Assembly (NCBI GenBank): GCA_958431815.1
Contig: CAUASB010000007.1
Span: forward strand, 34,073 to 98,072
Length of the DNA stretch: 64,000 nucleotides
Direction of reading: 5' to 3'
Origin: an uncultured Eggerthella sp.
GTDB taxonomy: Bacteria; Actinomycetota; Coriobacteriia; Coriobacteriales; Eggerthellaceae
The notes under the pieces were generated by a model, which was not told the origin of the DNA, did not search any database, and saw only the letters and a program-made list of their open reading frames with translations. The translations under genes were made by a program, and so were the position numbers. How positions within the stretch are numbered: the stretch's first letter is position 1; each line of letters opens with the position of its first letter. Shown here in pieces: positions 26,670-35,771 of this stretch.

Positions 26670-27619
26670 ATGGATCGTACGGTTGTCGCCCACGCTATAG
26701 ACAAGCTTGCCGAGCGTTTTCCCCGCTACGACTGGGAGTACCGCAAAACGCCTGGCGGCGAAGGCGATGAGGTGGGGTTCGACTGGCATGGTCCCGCCGA
26801 CGAAGACGTTATGGTGATGGCGTATCGCGGAAAATCGCTGGGCGAGCAGTTTCATCGGCAGGGCTTTTTCTTCTTCAACTATGCCTATGAGGGGGATTAC
26901 CTGGCACTGAGCCATAGCCGCTACAACCGCATCACTGTTTCTGAAGGGCAGATGTACGTGGGGCAGCCGTTCAGCGGGTATGCCTTGCTGGGCAACGAAA
27001 GCGAAGAAGTGACGGTTGTCGGCGTGCTGGTGAAGGTCGAGACGTTTTACCGTGATTTCCTTCCACTGCTTTCGCGTGATTCGCAGCTTATGGAGTTCTT
27101 CCTGGGGCCGCGCAACAACCTATACAGCGAGCAGTTCAAGCAGGTTTCCATTCCCCGCTCATCGGGCATTCGTGATGTGTTGGAGCTGATGGCTGTCGAA
27201 TATGCCCAGAACAGGAAGGGGTCGCAGGAAATCGTGGAATCGCTTGCGCTTGCCCTTACCATGGCGGTGGGGCGCGAATGGCGTGAGAGCAATTCCCCCG
27301 AGCGGGGTACTTCGGCGTCCCAAGCGGTTATCGACGCCATTGCTTCCGATTTGCAGGGGGGGTAAGGCTTTCCTCGGTTGCGCGCACGCTGGGTTACCAC
27401 CCGAACTATTTGAGCGCCCTGGTAAGGAAGGAAACGGGGAAAACCTTTTCCGAACTGGTGCAAGAACAGCGTATGCAGCGCGCTGAAATGCTTATTGAAA
27501 GAACAACGCTTTCCATTGAAGACGTTGCGCAGCTTTCAGGGTATTCAAGCACCAGCAACTTCTACAAAGTGTATTCGGGCTATTTCGGGCATTCACCGCG
27601 CCGTGGTGCGGGGGCATGA
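26670..27619 (+). pseudogene. AraC-family transcriptional regulator split by a frameshift in a G tract
   Basis: The first frame (26670-27365) encodes 231 residues of an AraC-type sensing domain. Reading stops at TAA right after seven consecutive G (27356-27362). The C-terminal helix-turn-helix region continues in another frame to 27619: LSSVARTLGYHPNYLSALVRKE, then LSIEDVAQLSGYSSTSNFYKVY and FGHSPRR, a classical two-HTH AraC domain. One additional G in the tract would join both into a 316-residue protein of normal size. So it is either a broken gene, a phase-variable one, one decoded by slippage, or a base-calling error. It faces the alcohol dehydrogenase operon. Confidence 0.8.
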
Positions 27620-27841
27620 GCCGGTTCCTGCTTCGCTTCCGTCTTGCAAAGAGTTGGGTTCGTCTTGCAACGTGAAGGTAACGTGGCGGGTTTGCCATGC
27701 TTAGCATTCCAGGATTTCGTTTAGTTTGCGTACTTGTTAATACGCTTAAAACATTTTTGGCGCCCAAGCAGCGTAAAATACCAGTTTGTGAGAGATTTGC
27801 CAGGCAAGTAGGTGGCCTGGCTCGATTAGAAAGGACGCCGT
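27620..27841 (+). other. Leader of the diaminopimelate dehydrogenase gene
   Basis: A 222-base gap with no supported gene. A TAAAAT hexamer (27774-27779) preceded by A/T-rich sequence is a candidate -10 for ddh. The ddh ribosome-binding site is AAAGGA near 27830. Confidence 0.35.
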
Positions 27842-28819
27842 ATGATCCGCATCGGTATCTTGGGCTATGGCAACCTTGGCAAGGGTGTTGAGCTTGCCGT
27901 TCGTCAAAACGATGACATGGAACTGGTTGCTGTGTACACGCGCCGTGACCCTGAAAGCGTAACGATTGCAACTGAGGGCGTGCCGGTACGTTCGGTTGCT
28001 CAGCTTGAAACCGGTGAAGAGGACATCGACGTTCTGGTTCTGTGCGGCGGCAGCGCAACCGACCTGCCCGAGCAGACCCCGAAGTACGCAGCGCTGTACA
28101 ACGTGGTTGATTCCTTTGACACGCATGCCAAGATCCCCGAGCACTTTGCCGCTGTTGATGCTGCTGCGAAGGCTGCGGGCAAGACTGCCCTTATTTCCTG
28201 CGGTTGGGATCCGGGCCTGTTCTCTTTGAACCGCCTGTACGCCAACTGCATCCTGCCCGAAGGCGCCGGCTACACGTTCTGGGGTCGTGGCGTTTCCCAG
28301 GGCCACTCCGACGCGCTGCGCCGCATTCCCGGCGTTGCCGATGCGCGCCAGTACACCATTCCGGTGCCCGAGGCGCTTGAAGCGGTTCGCTCTGGATCGA
28401 ACCCTGAGCTTACCACGCGCGAAAAGCATACGCGTGAGTGCTGGGTTGTTCTGGAGGAAGGCGCCGATCCTGCCGAGGTAACCAAGCAGATCGTGGAAAT
28501 GCCCAACTACTTCGACGAGTACGATGTAACCGTGAACTTCATCAGCCAGGAAGAGCTCGACCGTGACCATGCGGGCCTGCCCCATGGCGGTTTCGTGATC
28601 CGCACGGGCCAGACCGCAGGCGGCAAGAACTGCAAGATCGAGTACTCGCTTGATCTTGACTCTAACCCCGAGTTCACTGCCTGCGTGCTTGCCTGCTATG
28701 CTCGCGCTATCGCTCGCCTTGCTGGCGAGGGCAGCCACGGCTGCAAGACGGTATTCGACATTGCGCCGGCATACCTTTCTGCAGCATCCGGCGAAGAGCT
28801 GCGCGCTCATATGCTGTAA
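27842..28819 (+). CDS. ddh: meso-Diaminopimelate D-dehydrogenase
   Basis: NADPH-dependent enzyme that converts tetrahydrodipicolinate and ammonia directly to meso-diaminopimelate, the single-step branch of lysine and peptidoglycan precursor synthesis. The 325-residue protein has the N-terminal Rossmann motif GILGYGNLGKGVE, VVDSFDTHAKIPEHFAAVD and SCGWDPGLFSLNRL. The substrate-loop motif FWGRGVSQGHSDALRRIPGV is characteristic of Ddh. Length is normal. It is a single-gene unit with a strong terminator. Possession of Ddh fits a peptidoglycan containing meso-diaminopimelate, although this is inference. Confidence 0.96.
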   Translation: MIRIGILGYGNLGKGVELAVRQNDDMELVAVYTRRDPESVTIATEGVPVRSVAQLETGEEDIDVLVLCGGSATDLPEQTPKYAALYNVVDSFDTHAKIPEHFAAVDAAAKAAGKTALISCGWDPGLFSLNRLYANCILPEGAGYTFWGRGVSQGHSDALRRIPGVADARQYTIPVPEALEAVRSGSNPELTTREKHTRECWVVLEEGADPAEVTKQIVEMPNYFDEYDVTVNFISQEELDRDHAGLPHGGFVIRTGQTAGGKNCKIEYSLDLDSNPEFTACVLACYARAIARLAGEGSHGCKTVFDIAPAYLSAASGEELRAHML

Positions 28820-28839
28820 GCTGCGTTTTACTTAGTGGA

Positions 28840-28876
28840 ACGGGTGGCGCCCTTAGCGGGTGCCACCCGTTTTTTT
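28840..28876 (+). terminator. Intrinsic terminator of ddh
   Basis: Inverted repeat ACGGGTGGC (28840-28848) and GCCACCCGT (28862-28870), followed by an uninterrupted T-run to 28876. Confidence 0.9.
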
Positions 28877-28933
28877 GTTGTGCGGCAGATGCTCGATGCT
28901 GTTGATATCGTTTCGGGTCAACGTACAGAATGC

Positions 28934-28971
28934 AGAAGGCTAGGCACGTTGTTCAGGGTGCCTAGCCTTCT
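28934..28971 (-). terminator. Hairpin beyond the SDR gene
   Basis: Perfect 14-base inverted repeat (28934-28947 and 28958-28971) with a 10-base loop, 70 bases past the SDR stop on the minus strand. There is no clear U-run, so it may be a factor-dependent terminator or an RNA-stabilising hairpin. Confidence 0.5.
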
Positions 28972-29040
28972 GCTGTTGTGCAGTACTGCGTTGCAGCGCC
29001 ATCACGCGTGCGCCGATGCGAGGTACTGTGCAGCGTGCGG

Positions 29041-29871
29041 CTATTCCTGCGGGCAAAGGGGACCGTAGTAGTAGCTTGCCGTTGCGCCGCCATCGCAGAG
29101 GAAGTCGGAACCGGTGATGAACGCGGCACGACTGCTCATTAAGAGTTCTGCCACGTTTGCCACTTCATCGGCGGTGCCGGGACGTCCTGCAGGGCACTTG
29201 GCGAACATGTTCTTATAGAAATCGCCACGGGGGCCGTTGAATTCGTCGATAGCTAACGGCGTGACGATGATGCCGGGGCTAATGGAGTTGATGCGCGCTC
29301 CACGCTGGCCCCACTTCACCGCTTCTGCCATAACGCGCTTTTCGTTGCAGCGCTTTGCCAGCTGGTAGGCGTGAAGCGTGTCGTTGATGTTTTCGGGCTG
29401 CAACAGGGGAAGGCTCAGCAGTTCTTCGGTAGGGGTACAGGCCAGCTGGGCATCTTCTTCGGCGGTAAGCTGCGCCATGCGCTTACCCGACTGGCTGGAA
29501 ATGGTGACGCCCACGCCGCCTTCAGCGATAACCTTTCCAACTTCTTCTAGAAGCACAGCAGTGCCGTACAGGTCTACCTTCAAGATGGCTTCGATGGGTG
29601 CCTGGCTGGGCGAAACGCCGGCGGCATTCACCAGCATGGTAATGGGACCCTGCTTTTGCGCTACGGCGATCAGGCTCTTGATGGATTCGCGGCTCGACAG
29701 ATCGCATTCGTGCGCTTCGGCATCGAAGCCGGCATTGGAAAGGATGGTGGTGATGGCCTGGGCGTTTTCGGGGCGTTTGTCGCCCACGATGATCTTTTTT
29801 CCACTACCCATGCGGCGGGCGATGGCCATGCCAATCTGGCCGGCACCAACCAAAAGCAGTACTTCTTTCAT
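29041..29871 (-). CDS. Short-chain dehydrogenase/reductase (SDR) family oxidoreductase
   Basis: A 276-residue NAD(P)-dependent oxidoreductase. The dinucleotide site is VGAGQIGMAIARR rather than the common TGxxxGxG. NAAG is present as VNAAGVSP, catalytic Ser in ISSQSG (about 125-128), and YQLAK gives Tyr 169 and Lys 173. The loop between Ser and Tyr is unusually long, about 40 residues, as in some steroid and bile-acid hydroxysteroid dehydrogenases. It ends with the usual FITGSDFLCDGGATA. ATG 29871 has AAAGGAGG. It is divergent from a LysR gene, a likely regulator. Substrate not determinable; steroid or other hydroxy compounds are possible. Confidence 0.85.
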   Translation of the reverse strand: MKEVLLLVGAGQIGMAIARRMGSGKKIIVGDKRPENAQAITTILSNAGFDAEAHECDLSSRESIKSLIAVAQKQGPITMLVNAAGVSPSQAPIEAILKVDLYGTAVLLEEVGKVIAEGGVGVTISSQSGKRMAQLTAEEDAQLACTPTEELLSLPLLQPENINDTLHAYQLAKRCNEKRVMAEAVKWGQRGARINSISPGIIVTPLAIDEFNGPRGDFYKNMFAKCPAGRPGTADEVANVAELLMSSRAAFITGSDFLCDGGATASYYYGPLCPQE

Positions 29872-29939
29872 GGTTCCTCCTTTTTCGTTTCCTGTTTTAA
29901 GCGCAGTGTACGGTAAGCGACACTTATTAAAAATTCGAT

Positions 29940-29962
29940 ATACTTGCTAATAAAATAAGTAT
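29940..29962. promoter_or_regulatory. LysR-type operator between the SDR and LysR genes
   Basis: ATACTT-N11-AAGTAT, an inverted repeat with the T-N11-A spacing expected of LysR-family binding sites, 47 bases before the LysR start and about 70 before the SDR start. The surrounding 60 bases are strongly A/T-rich against the local background. Confidence 0.65.
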
Positions 29963-30008
29963 TGCTAATGAATTGTCGGAGTGCTTATTGGGACGGGAGG
30001 GGGAAACG

Positions 30009-30914
30009 ATGGAACTGAAACAAATCGAGTACTTTTGCGCCGTTGCGCGCTTAGGCAGTTTCACTAAGGCGGCTGATGAGTGCTTTGTTTCCCAATCGGC
30101 GATATCCCAACAAATCAAGGCTTTGGAAGCCGATTTCGAGTGCGAGCTTGTTGCTCGACAGGGGCGTTCTTTCACGCTGACGCCTGCAGGGGAGTGTCTG
30201 GCGCGCCGTGGCAAGGAACTGCTGGATGCGGCTTATTCCCTGCGAGGCGAGGTGTCCGATATCGCCTTGGGACGTCCGAGTAGGCTGCGAGTGGGCTATT
30301 TGAACCGCTACGATGGGTGGGAACTTGCCGGGGCCGTTGGCACGTTTGTCCGCAAGCACCCCAGTGTAGAAGTGGAAATGCAGGCAGGGAGCCACGATGC
30401 CATCTACGAGCTGATGCTTGCTGGCAAGGTTGATATGGTGTTCAACGACAAGCGACGCCAGTTTTCCGATGCGTTTGTGAACAAGTTGCTTATGAGCTGT
30501 TTCGATTATGTTGAGGTCAGCGAGGCGAACGAGCTTTCATTGCACGATAGCCTTACCGCTCAGGACCTTTCTGGGCAAACGTGCATCATCGTTTGCCCGC
30601 GCAGCCAGTTTGAAACCGAGCAGGACTACTACCGCAACGTCTTGAACTTCGATTGTGCCTTCACCCAGGTGGAAACGCTGGAACAGGCGCGCTTTCTGGT
30701 GGCAGCCAACAGGGGAGTGCTCCCCTTGGAGGCGCGAAGCAGCACGTTGCCCAGCATGAGGGCGTTTTCGCGCATTCCGCTGGTGGGCCCCGATGCGTTT
30801 GGTCTTTCGAACGAGCAGGTGATTCACGAGTACTATGCGTTTTGGCCCAAGGACAAGCAGAACCCTTACTGCGCCGAGTTCGCGGAAATGCTGAAGGACA
30901 TGTTCGAGGGGTAG
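30009..30914 (+). CDS. LysR-family transcriptional regulator
   Basis: A 301-residue LysR-type regulator. The N-terminal winged helix-turn-helix MELKQIEYFCAVARLGSFTKAADECFVSQSAISQQIK pattern (first 60 residues) is followed by an effector-binding domain of two lobes. ATG 30009 follows GGGAGGGGGA; the frame runs a little further upstream without a better start. It is divergently transcribed from the SDR gene with a shared 137-base promoter region containing an ATACTT-N11-AAGTAT site, so it probably controls that gene and itself. Confidence 0.92.
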   Translation: MELKQIEYFCAVARLGSFTKAADECFVSQSAISQQIKALEADFECELVARQGRSFTLTPAGECLARRGKELLDAAYSLRGEVSDIALGRPSRLRVGYLNRYDGWELAGAVGTFVRKHPSVEVEMQAGSHDAIYELMLAGKVDMVFNDKRRQFSDAFVNKLLMSCFDYVEVSEANELSLHDSLTAQDLSGQTCIIVCPRSQFETEQDYYRNVLNFDCAFTQVETLEQARFLVAANRGVLPLEARSSTLPSMRAFSRIPLVGPDAFGLSNEQVIHEYYAFWPKDKQNPYCAEFAEMLKDMFEG

Positions 30915-31005
30915 GCCTGGCTGGAAAAGTGGCAGGGCGCCTTTGGCGCCGAGCAGAGTGCGCTTGGGTGTGCTAGCCGCTGCTGTGTTGCCGGTGCGGC
31001 ATTCT

Positions 31006-31731
31006 TTACGCGATGCCGGTAACGGTTAGGGTGGTGCCGTCTACTGTGAAGGAAACGTCATGCCCGGCATACGCCAAGTGGTACACGCGATCGGGCTCGT
31101 GCTTGCTGCCCGCCCGGCGGGGGTCTTGCCGTAGCACTTCGATGAGCCCTTGAAGCTTTTCCGGCCGAACCAAGTTTTTCAATCCGTCGGGGAAAACGAT
31201 TTCCAGCTCGTGCCAGGGCACTTCGTCGATGAAGCCGCCCTTGGCATCAGGATGGCAATCGGCGAAGGGGATGTAGGGCTTTATATCGTAGATGGGCGTC
31301 CCGTCGCGCAAATCGGCGCCAAGCACGTGGATAACGGGGCCGTTTTCGGTGTGCTCGATGCGGTCGAGTTTCACGCAGGTAAGGCCGACGGGGTTGGGCC
31401 GAAAGGGGCTGCGCGTTGCGAACACGCCCATGCGCTCGCTGCCGCCCAAGCGGGGCGGGCGTACAGTAGGGCTCCATTTCGCAGTGGTGCCGTGCTTTTC
31501 CGCGGTTGCTGCGTCGGTGGCAATGTCGGCTGCCGTGCCACCCGGCGTGCCGTTCTCGAATTCCCACAAAAGCCAGAGGTAGGTAAAGCCATCAAGCCCT
31601 TGAACTGCGGAATCAAGTGCAAATTCAGGCTCGAACACAATGCTGCCCTGCAAATGCGGGGCAAGGAAGCTGTTGCGGGGAATGCCGAATTTCTGAGGCA
31701 GGTCGGTGTGGATGTGCGCAATTGGTTTCAT
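31006..31731 (-). CDS. trmO: tRNA (N6-threonylcarbamoyladenosine(37)-N6)-methyltransferase TrmO
   Basis: TrmO (TsaA/YaeB family) adds the N6-methyl group to t6A37 of threonine tRNAs, using S-adenosylmethionine. The 241-residue protein has the family patterns IAHIHTDLPQKFGIPRNS near the start, FATRSPFRPNPVGLTCVKL in the centre and ADLRDGTPIYDIKPYIPFAD, then the C-terminal extension of the bacterial type. The ATG at 31731 has no clear ribosome-binding site; a TACAAT -10-like hexamer (31739-31744 on the opposite strand) sits six bases before it, so the message could be leaderless. Confidence 0.92.
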   Translation of the reverse strand: MKPIAHIHTDLPQKFGIPRNSFLAPHLQGSIVFEPEFALDSAVQGLDGFTYLWLLWEFENGTPGGTAADIATDAATAEKHGTTAKWSPTVRPPRLGGSERMGVFATRSPFRPNPVGLTCVKLDRIEHTENGPVIHVLGADLRDGTPIYDIKPYIPFADCHPDAKGGFIDEVPWHELEIVFPDGLKNLVRPEKLQGLIEVLRQDPRRAGSKHEPDRVYHLAYAGHDVSFTVDGTTLTVTGIA

Positions 31732-31809
31732 GTGCCCATTGTAGCGCAGGGCACATTAACGTCCGATAGCGGTTTCGCCCATCGTGCCCGGCAGGGCCCC
31801 GGCAAAAAG

Positions 31810-31842
31810 AATGCCCCGAGCCGTGTGCGGGCTCGGGGCATT
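31810..31842 (-). terminator. Terminator of the solute-binding protein gene
   Basis: Perfect 13-base inverted repeat AATGCCCCGAGCC / GGCTCGGGGCATT (31810-31822 and 31830-31842), seven-base loop. On the minus strand it is followed by CTTTTTG. Confidence 0.85.
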
Positions 31843-31865
31843 GTGAGCAGGTAAGCGCGCTTGTG

Positions 31866-33146
31866 CTATTCCTTGCAGCTTTCGATGTAAGCCTTTGCGG
31901 CATCGGCGGCGCTTTTGTACTCGCCGTTGGCGTAGGCGGTGGCAACGGTGTACCAGTTCTGTTCCATAGCGTAGGTGACGCTGCCGTCGTTTACGTAGCC
32001 CTTATCCAGTGCTTCGGAGGAAAGAACGTTTTGGTAAATGTCGTCGTTTACCGGCTCAGTTGCAACGGAGGGCACGCCCTTCACGCTGGAAAGCGTGTTG
32101 ATCTCGTCTTTCGTTGCCATGAAGCGAATGAACTCGGCTGCGTAGTCGCTGCAGTCGCTGGTCTTGCTCAGGGCGAAGCCGTACCACGGTTCACGGTAGG
32201 CGTACTGGCCGCACTCACCGGAGGGGACGTTGATGAAGGTGTACTCGAAGGGGTTGGCGCTGAAGGCGTCCGACTTCGATTCACGCTTCTTCATGCCGCT
32301 AACTTTTTCGGAGTTGCAGGCCCAGAACGGAACGTTGCCCTCGAAGAAGCTCATGATGGCCTTGTCGTAGTTGTCTTTGGGGTACGTTGCGTTGACGCTC
32401 TGGTCAAGGTAGCCATCCTGGGTAAGCTCGTTCACGAAATTGAATGCAGGCTCAAGCTCGCTCGAAGCACTGGTGTCGCCCGCCTTCAGCTTGCTTTGCA
32501 GGGCGCTGTCGGTGCCGATCTGCGTGAAGGCCATGCCTGCGCCAAGGTCGGCATATACCCTGCTGCTGGGTCCTTGGATGGGGGCGCTGTACCCCTTTTC
32601 CTTCAAGGCGGCCAAGGTGCTTAGGAACTCGTCTTTGGTGGTGGGCACCGAAAGGCCCTCTTTTTCCAACAAGGTCTTGTTTACCACCAGGCCGGTGATG
32701 CTCTGGCCCATGGGAATGCTCAGCTGCTTGCCGTCAACCTTCGAGCTGGCAAGCATGGTCTCGTCGATGGCGCTGGTGTCTATGCCCTGTTCGTTCAGGT
32801 CGGCACAGTGCTCGGCAATGCAGGTTTCCGACGGGGCCAGCGTTTCGGCAGAGGTCATGAAGATGTCGGTGCCGGTGTTTGCTTCCAGGTACTTTTCCTC
32901 GTCCTTCGAGCCTACCTGCTGGTAGTTCACCGTGACGTTGGGGTAGGTTTTGTTGAAGTCGGCAACAACCTGGTCAAGTGCTTCGAAGTTGCCGAAATAA
33001 CCGACGATATCGAGCTGCGCCTGCGTCTTGGTGTCAAGCTTTGGGGTGAATCCCGATTTCTCGTTGCTGCCAGCGCAGCCTGCCAACGAAAAGGCAAGTG
33101 CGCCTGCGGTGATTGCGGTTACCGCAATGCGCCAGGGCTTTTTCAT
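31866..33146 (-). CDS. Extracellular solute-binding lipoprotein (SBP_bac_1, sugar type)
   Basis: A 426-residue substrate-binding protein of the carbohydrate ABC transporter class. It has a lipoprotein signal peptide with lipobox LAGC (Cys about 24), the N-terminal LDIVGYFGNFEALDQVVADFNKTYPNVTV pattern, and a C-terminal GVPSVATEP segment common to this class. No permease or ATPase gene is adjacent. It starts 21 bases after the stop of a hybrid sensor kinase, so it is probably co-transcribed with it and could act as its ligand-binding partner. The ATG at 33146 has a GGAG site. Confidence 0.88.
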   Translation of the reverse strand: MKKPWRIAVTAITAGALAFSLAGCAGSNEKSGFTPKLDTKTQAQLDIVGYFGNFEALDQVVADFNKTYPNVTVNYQQVGSKDEEKYLEANTGTDIFMTSAETLAPSETCIAEHCADLNEQGIDTSAIDETMLASSKVDGKQLSIPMGQSITGLVVNKTLLEKEGLSVPTTKDEFLSTLAALKEKGYSAPIQGPSSRVYADLGAGMAFTQIGTDSALQSKLKAGDTSASSELEPAFNFVNELTQDGYLDQSVNATYPKDNYDKAIMSFFEGNVPFWACNSEKVSGMKKRESKSDAFSANPFEYTFINVPSGECGQYAYREPWYGFALSKTSDCSDYAAEFIRFMATKDEINTLSSVKGVPSVATEPVNDDIYQNVLSSEALDKGYVNDGSVTYAMEQNWYTVATAYANGEYKSAADAAKAYIESCKE

Positions 33147-33167
33147 GATGTACTCCGATCCTTGTTG

Positions 33168-35405
33168 TTAAAGAGCGCTTTTCTTGATTTTGTATAGGTA
33201 TTCCTGAAGCTTGGTCACATCGACCGGCTTGGCAATGTGCCCGTTCATCCCGCATTTCAGGCACGCCTGCACGTCTTCGGCGAAGGCATCTGCGGTCATG
33301 GCGACGATGGGGATGGCACCGTTTTGCTCAGCGGGAAGCGCGCGGATGTTTCGCGTTGCCTCAAGGCCGCCCATCTGCGGCATTTGGATGTCCATGAATA
33401 TCGCGTCAAACGAACCTGGCTTGGCTTCACGTATCAGGTCGATGCATTCTATACCGTTGAAGGCGCGCTCGCTTTCCACACCCAGCTCGGCAAGTTGCGC
33501 ATTGATAACCTCCCAGTTCAGGTCGTTGTCTTCTGCAACGAGGATTCTCATGCCCGCGAAATCGGCGCTGGCTTCCTCACCTTCCAGTGCAGGTTGGGCA
33601 GACGACGCGGCAATGGGCAGCTCTAGGCGCACGGTGAAGGTGGTGCCTACGCCTTCGGCGCTTTCGCATTCGATGGTGCCGTGCATAAGCTCCACCAGCT
33701 GCGAAACGATGGAAAGGCCAAGCCCGGTTCCGTGGATGCGGTTGACCTGCGTGCTTATTGCGCGGGAGAACGAATGGTACATCTCCTTTTGGAATTCTTC
33801 GCTCATGCCGATGCCGGTATCGGACACCGTAAACGTGACCAGGGTCGTGTTCTTGTTTGCGTCTGATGCGGGCTCTTCGAACAGGCTTACCGCTATGCTG
33901 CCGCCTGGCTTGGTGTACTTGACGGCGTTTGAGAGCAGGTTCAGGTAAATCTGGTTCAGGCGCATTTCGTCGGCGTGAACGTAGGGGTGGGGAAGTGGGC
34001 CGGTTTCGAAGGTGAGCGCCAGTTCCCTTTGGGTTGTTTGAGGACTGATGATTTCCTCGAGGTCGGCGGCAATCTGCTTAAGCGAGATATCGCTTGTTAC
34101 CAAGGTGAACTGGCCGCTTTCGATCTTCGAGATGTCAAGCACATCGTTGATAAGGGTAAGAAGCTGCTTGCCTGCGCTTTGCGCCTTGTCAAGGCACTGC
34201 ACAACATAGCCGGTGTCGTTTGCGTTCTTCTTCGCCAGCGAAGTCATGCCCAGCACAGCGTTCATGGGCGTGCGGATGTCATGCGACATGGCAGCGAGGA
34301 ATCTTGTTTTTGCCTGGTTGGCTTCGTCTGCCGCCTGTGCCGTTTTGCGCAGGCGGATGTTGATCTTACGCAAGTGAAGCCCGTCAATTACGGCAAGCAG
34401 GATAAGCGTGCCGCCGATAAGGAACGCATTGTGCCACGTGCCGCCCTTGGGCGTGAACTCGCTTTCCTTCACCGAGCCGATAACATCGAGGTTCGACCCA
34501 TTGCCGAGGCTGGTGTAGTACCACAGACGATCGTCTCCGCGGAAGTCTTGGTAATGCAGCACGCCGCTTTCGGTTTGCTTCAATTCGTTGCGCAGGGCAT
34601 TCACTTCGTTGTAGTTGTCCTGGAAGTTGTAGGCGCGGATGTAGTCGGGGAAGTTGGACGATTTCATGGAAGGCGATTGAACCACGTAGTCGCCGTTCGC
34701 TGTGATGATGCCCACTTCGGCGGACTGGTATTCGGTGGGAAATACCCACGAGCTTTTCAGCGAATCGACGGGGATAACACGCAAAAGCAGGTAGTCCTTC
34801 GGTCCGCTGGTGGTTTCGAGGGTGACGTTCTTTCCGACGCTTACCGCTGAAGAGCGGGTTTCCTCGATTTTGTAGTTGCCGATGATGATGGTGCCGTCAT
34901 GTTCGTCGGCGAAGGCGGCGTGCATGGCTTCGCGCATGTAGCTGCCCGTTTCGTTCGACTCGTCCTGGTACGCTTTGTAGGTGTCGATGGCCTTCGGGCT
35001 TTCATCGAGGCCAAGCGACCAGGCATCGTAGGTGTCCATATCGACGATATGGACGTAGCGGTTGGTGCTGGTGTCGATGCCGTCAAGGAAGCTGGCTGCC
35101 TGGTTAAGGGTCATGTTGTTGTTGGAAATGTAGTGAGCCCAGTCGTTGACGTAGCCCTGTTCGCTGTCCAGGTAGGTTTGCGTAACCGATTTCATGGATT
35201 CGACGGTGGTGGTGAAATCGGACTGCTTTGCTTCAATCTGGGTTGAGCGGAAGTACTGGGCCGAAAAGATTGCGGCAGCAATGGCAATGGCCATCAAAAT
35301 GATGTTGCATGCAATAAGCGCGCGTCCGCGTAGCTTTGATGTGCCTATGCTTTCCAAACCGGGTTCCGTTTCGACGATGAGCGAACGCGAATTGTGGGGA
35401 AGCAA
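33168..35405 (-). CDS. Hybrid sensor histidine kinase with a receiver domain
   Basis: A 745-residue hybrid kinase. In order: membrane helix (about 28-48), a periplasmic sensor of about 280 residues with dCache-like features (VHIVDMDTYDAWSLG, GIITANGDYVVQSP), a second helix (about 327-343), HisKA with AAMSHDIRTPMNAVLG (His about 375), ATPase (DTGIGMSEEF, GTGLGLSIVSQL) and receiver (AIFMDIQMPQMGG). The frame starts at TTG 35405 with only a weak GAAG upstream, so the exact N-terminus is uncertain; no ATG precedes the first helix. It leads into the solute-binding lipoprotein gene. Confidence 0.88.
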   Translation of the reverse strand: MLPHNSRSLIVETEPGLESIGTSKLRGRALIACNIILMAIAIAAAIFSAQYFRSTQIEAKQSDFTTTVESMKSVTQTYLDSEQGYVNDWAHYISNNNMTLNQAASFLDGIDTSTNRYVHIVDMDTYDAWSLGLDESPKAIDTYKAYQDESNETGSYMREAMHAAFADEHDGTIIIGNYKIEETRSSAVSVGKNVTLETTSGPKDYLLLRVIPVDSLKSSWVFPTEYQSAEVGIITANGDYVVQSPSMKSSNFPDYIRAYNFQDNYNEVNALRNELKQTESGVLHYQDFRGDDRLWYYTSLGNGSNLDVIGSVKESEFTPKGGTWHNAFLIGGTLILLAVIDGLHLRKINIRLRKTAQAADEANQAKTRFLAAMSHDIRTPMNAVLGMTSLAKKNANDTGYVVQCLDKAQSAGKQLLTLINDVLDISKIESGQFTLVTSDISLKQIAADLEEIISPQTTQRELALTFETGPLPHPYVHADEMRLNQIYLNLLSNAVKYTKPGGSIAVSLFEEPASDANKNTTLVTFTVSDTGIGMSEEFQKEMYHSFSRAISTQVNRIHGTGLGLSIVSQLVELMHGTIECESAEGVGTTFTVRLELPIAASSAQPALEGEEASADFAGMRILVAEDNDLNWEVINAQLAELGVESERAFNGIECIDLIREAKPGSFDAIFMDIQMPQMGGLEATRNIRALPAEQNGAIPIVAMTADAFAEDVQACLKCGMNGHIAKPVDVTKLQEYLYKIKKSAL

Positions 35406-35771
35406 TAAGCAAGACTTCGCAGATATGGGATAACTTATTCGCTTATTGTATCAGAGAGGGTTTGAACTGGGGCGTTTTGCCGCATTTGGGTTGGCAAACG
35501 GCACTTGCGAAGGCGTTACCTGAAAGCGGGGCCTTTGTGCCCGTTGTCGCGATGGCGATGCGCTCATCCGTGTTTGTTTTCGTTTGGCTGTTGCCCTTCT
35601 TTCGCGAAGATTTTGAAACGCTTCTGGTGCGCTTCCCGCCAGAATTCCTTGGCTTTGCCGCCGAATACCGCCGGTTCGTTTCGAATATGAAAAAACATCC
35701 TGCGCGCTCTTCAGAATAAGACACGGTGGTGGTAGTTTGTTTTGCCGTGTGTCCACTCAGAGAGGAATCGG
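35406..35771. other. Intergenic region between the hybrid kinase and the purine permease
   Basis: 366 bases between divergent genes. Short open frames exist on both strands (for example 35462-35719 plus, 35451-35756 minus), but none has a well-spaced ribosome-binding site or a recognisable pattern. The stretch 35406-35455 is A/T-rich and may hold the kinase promoter. I recognise no riboswitch, including no purine riboswitch, ahead of the permease. Confidence 0.4.
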
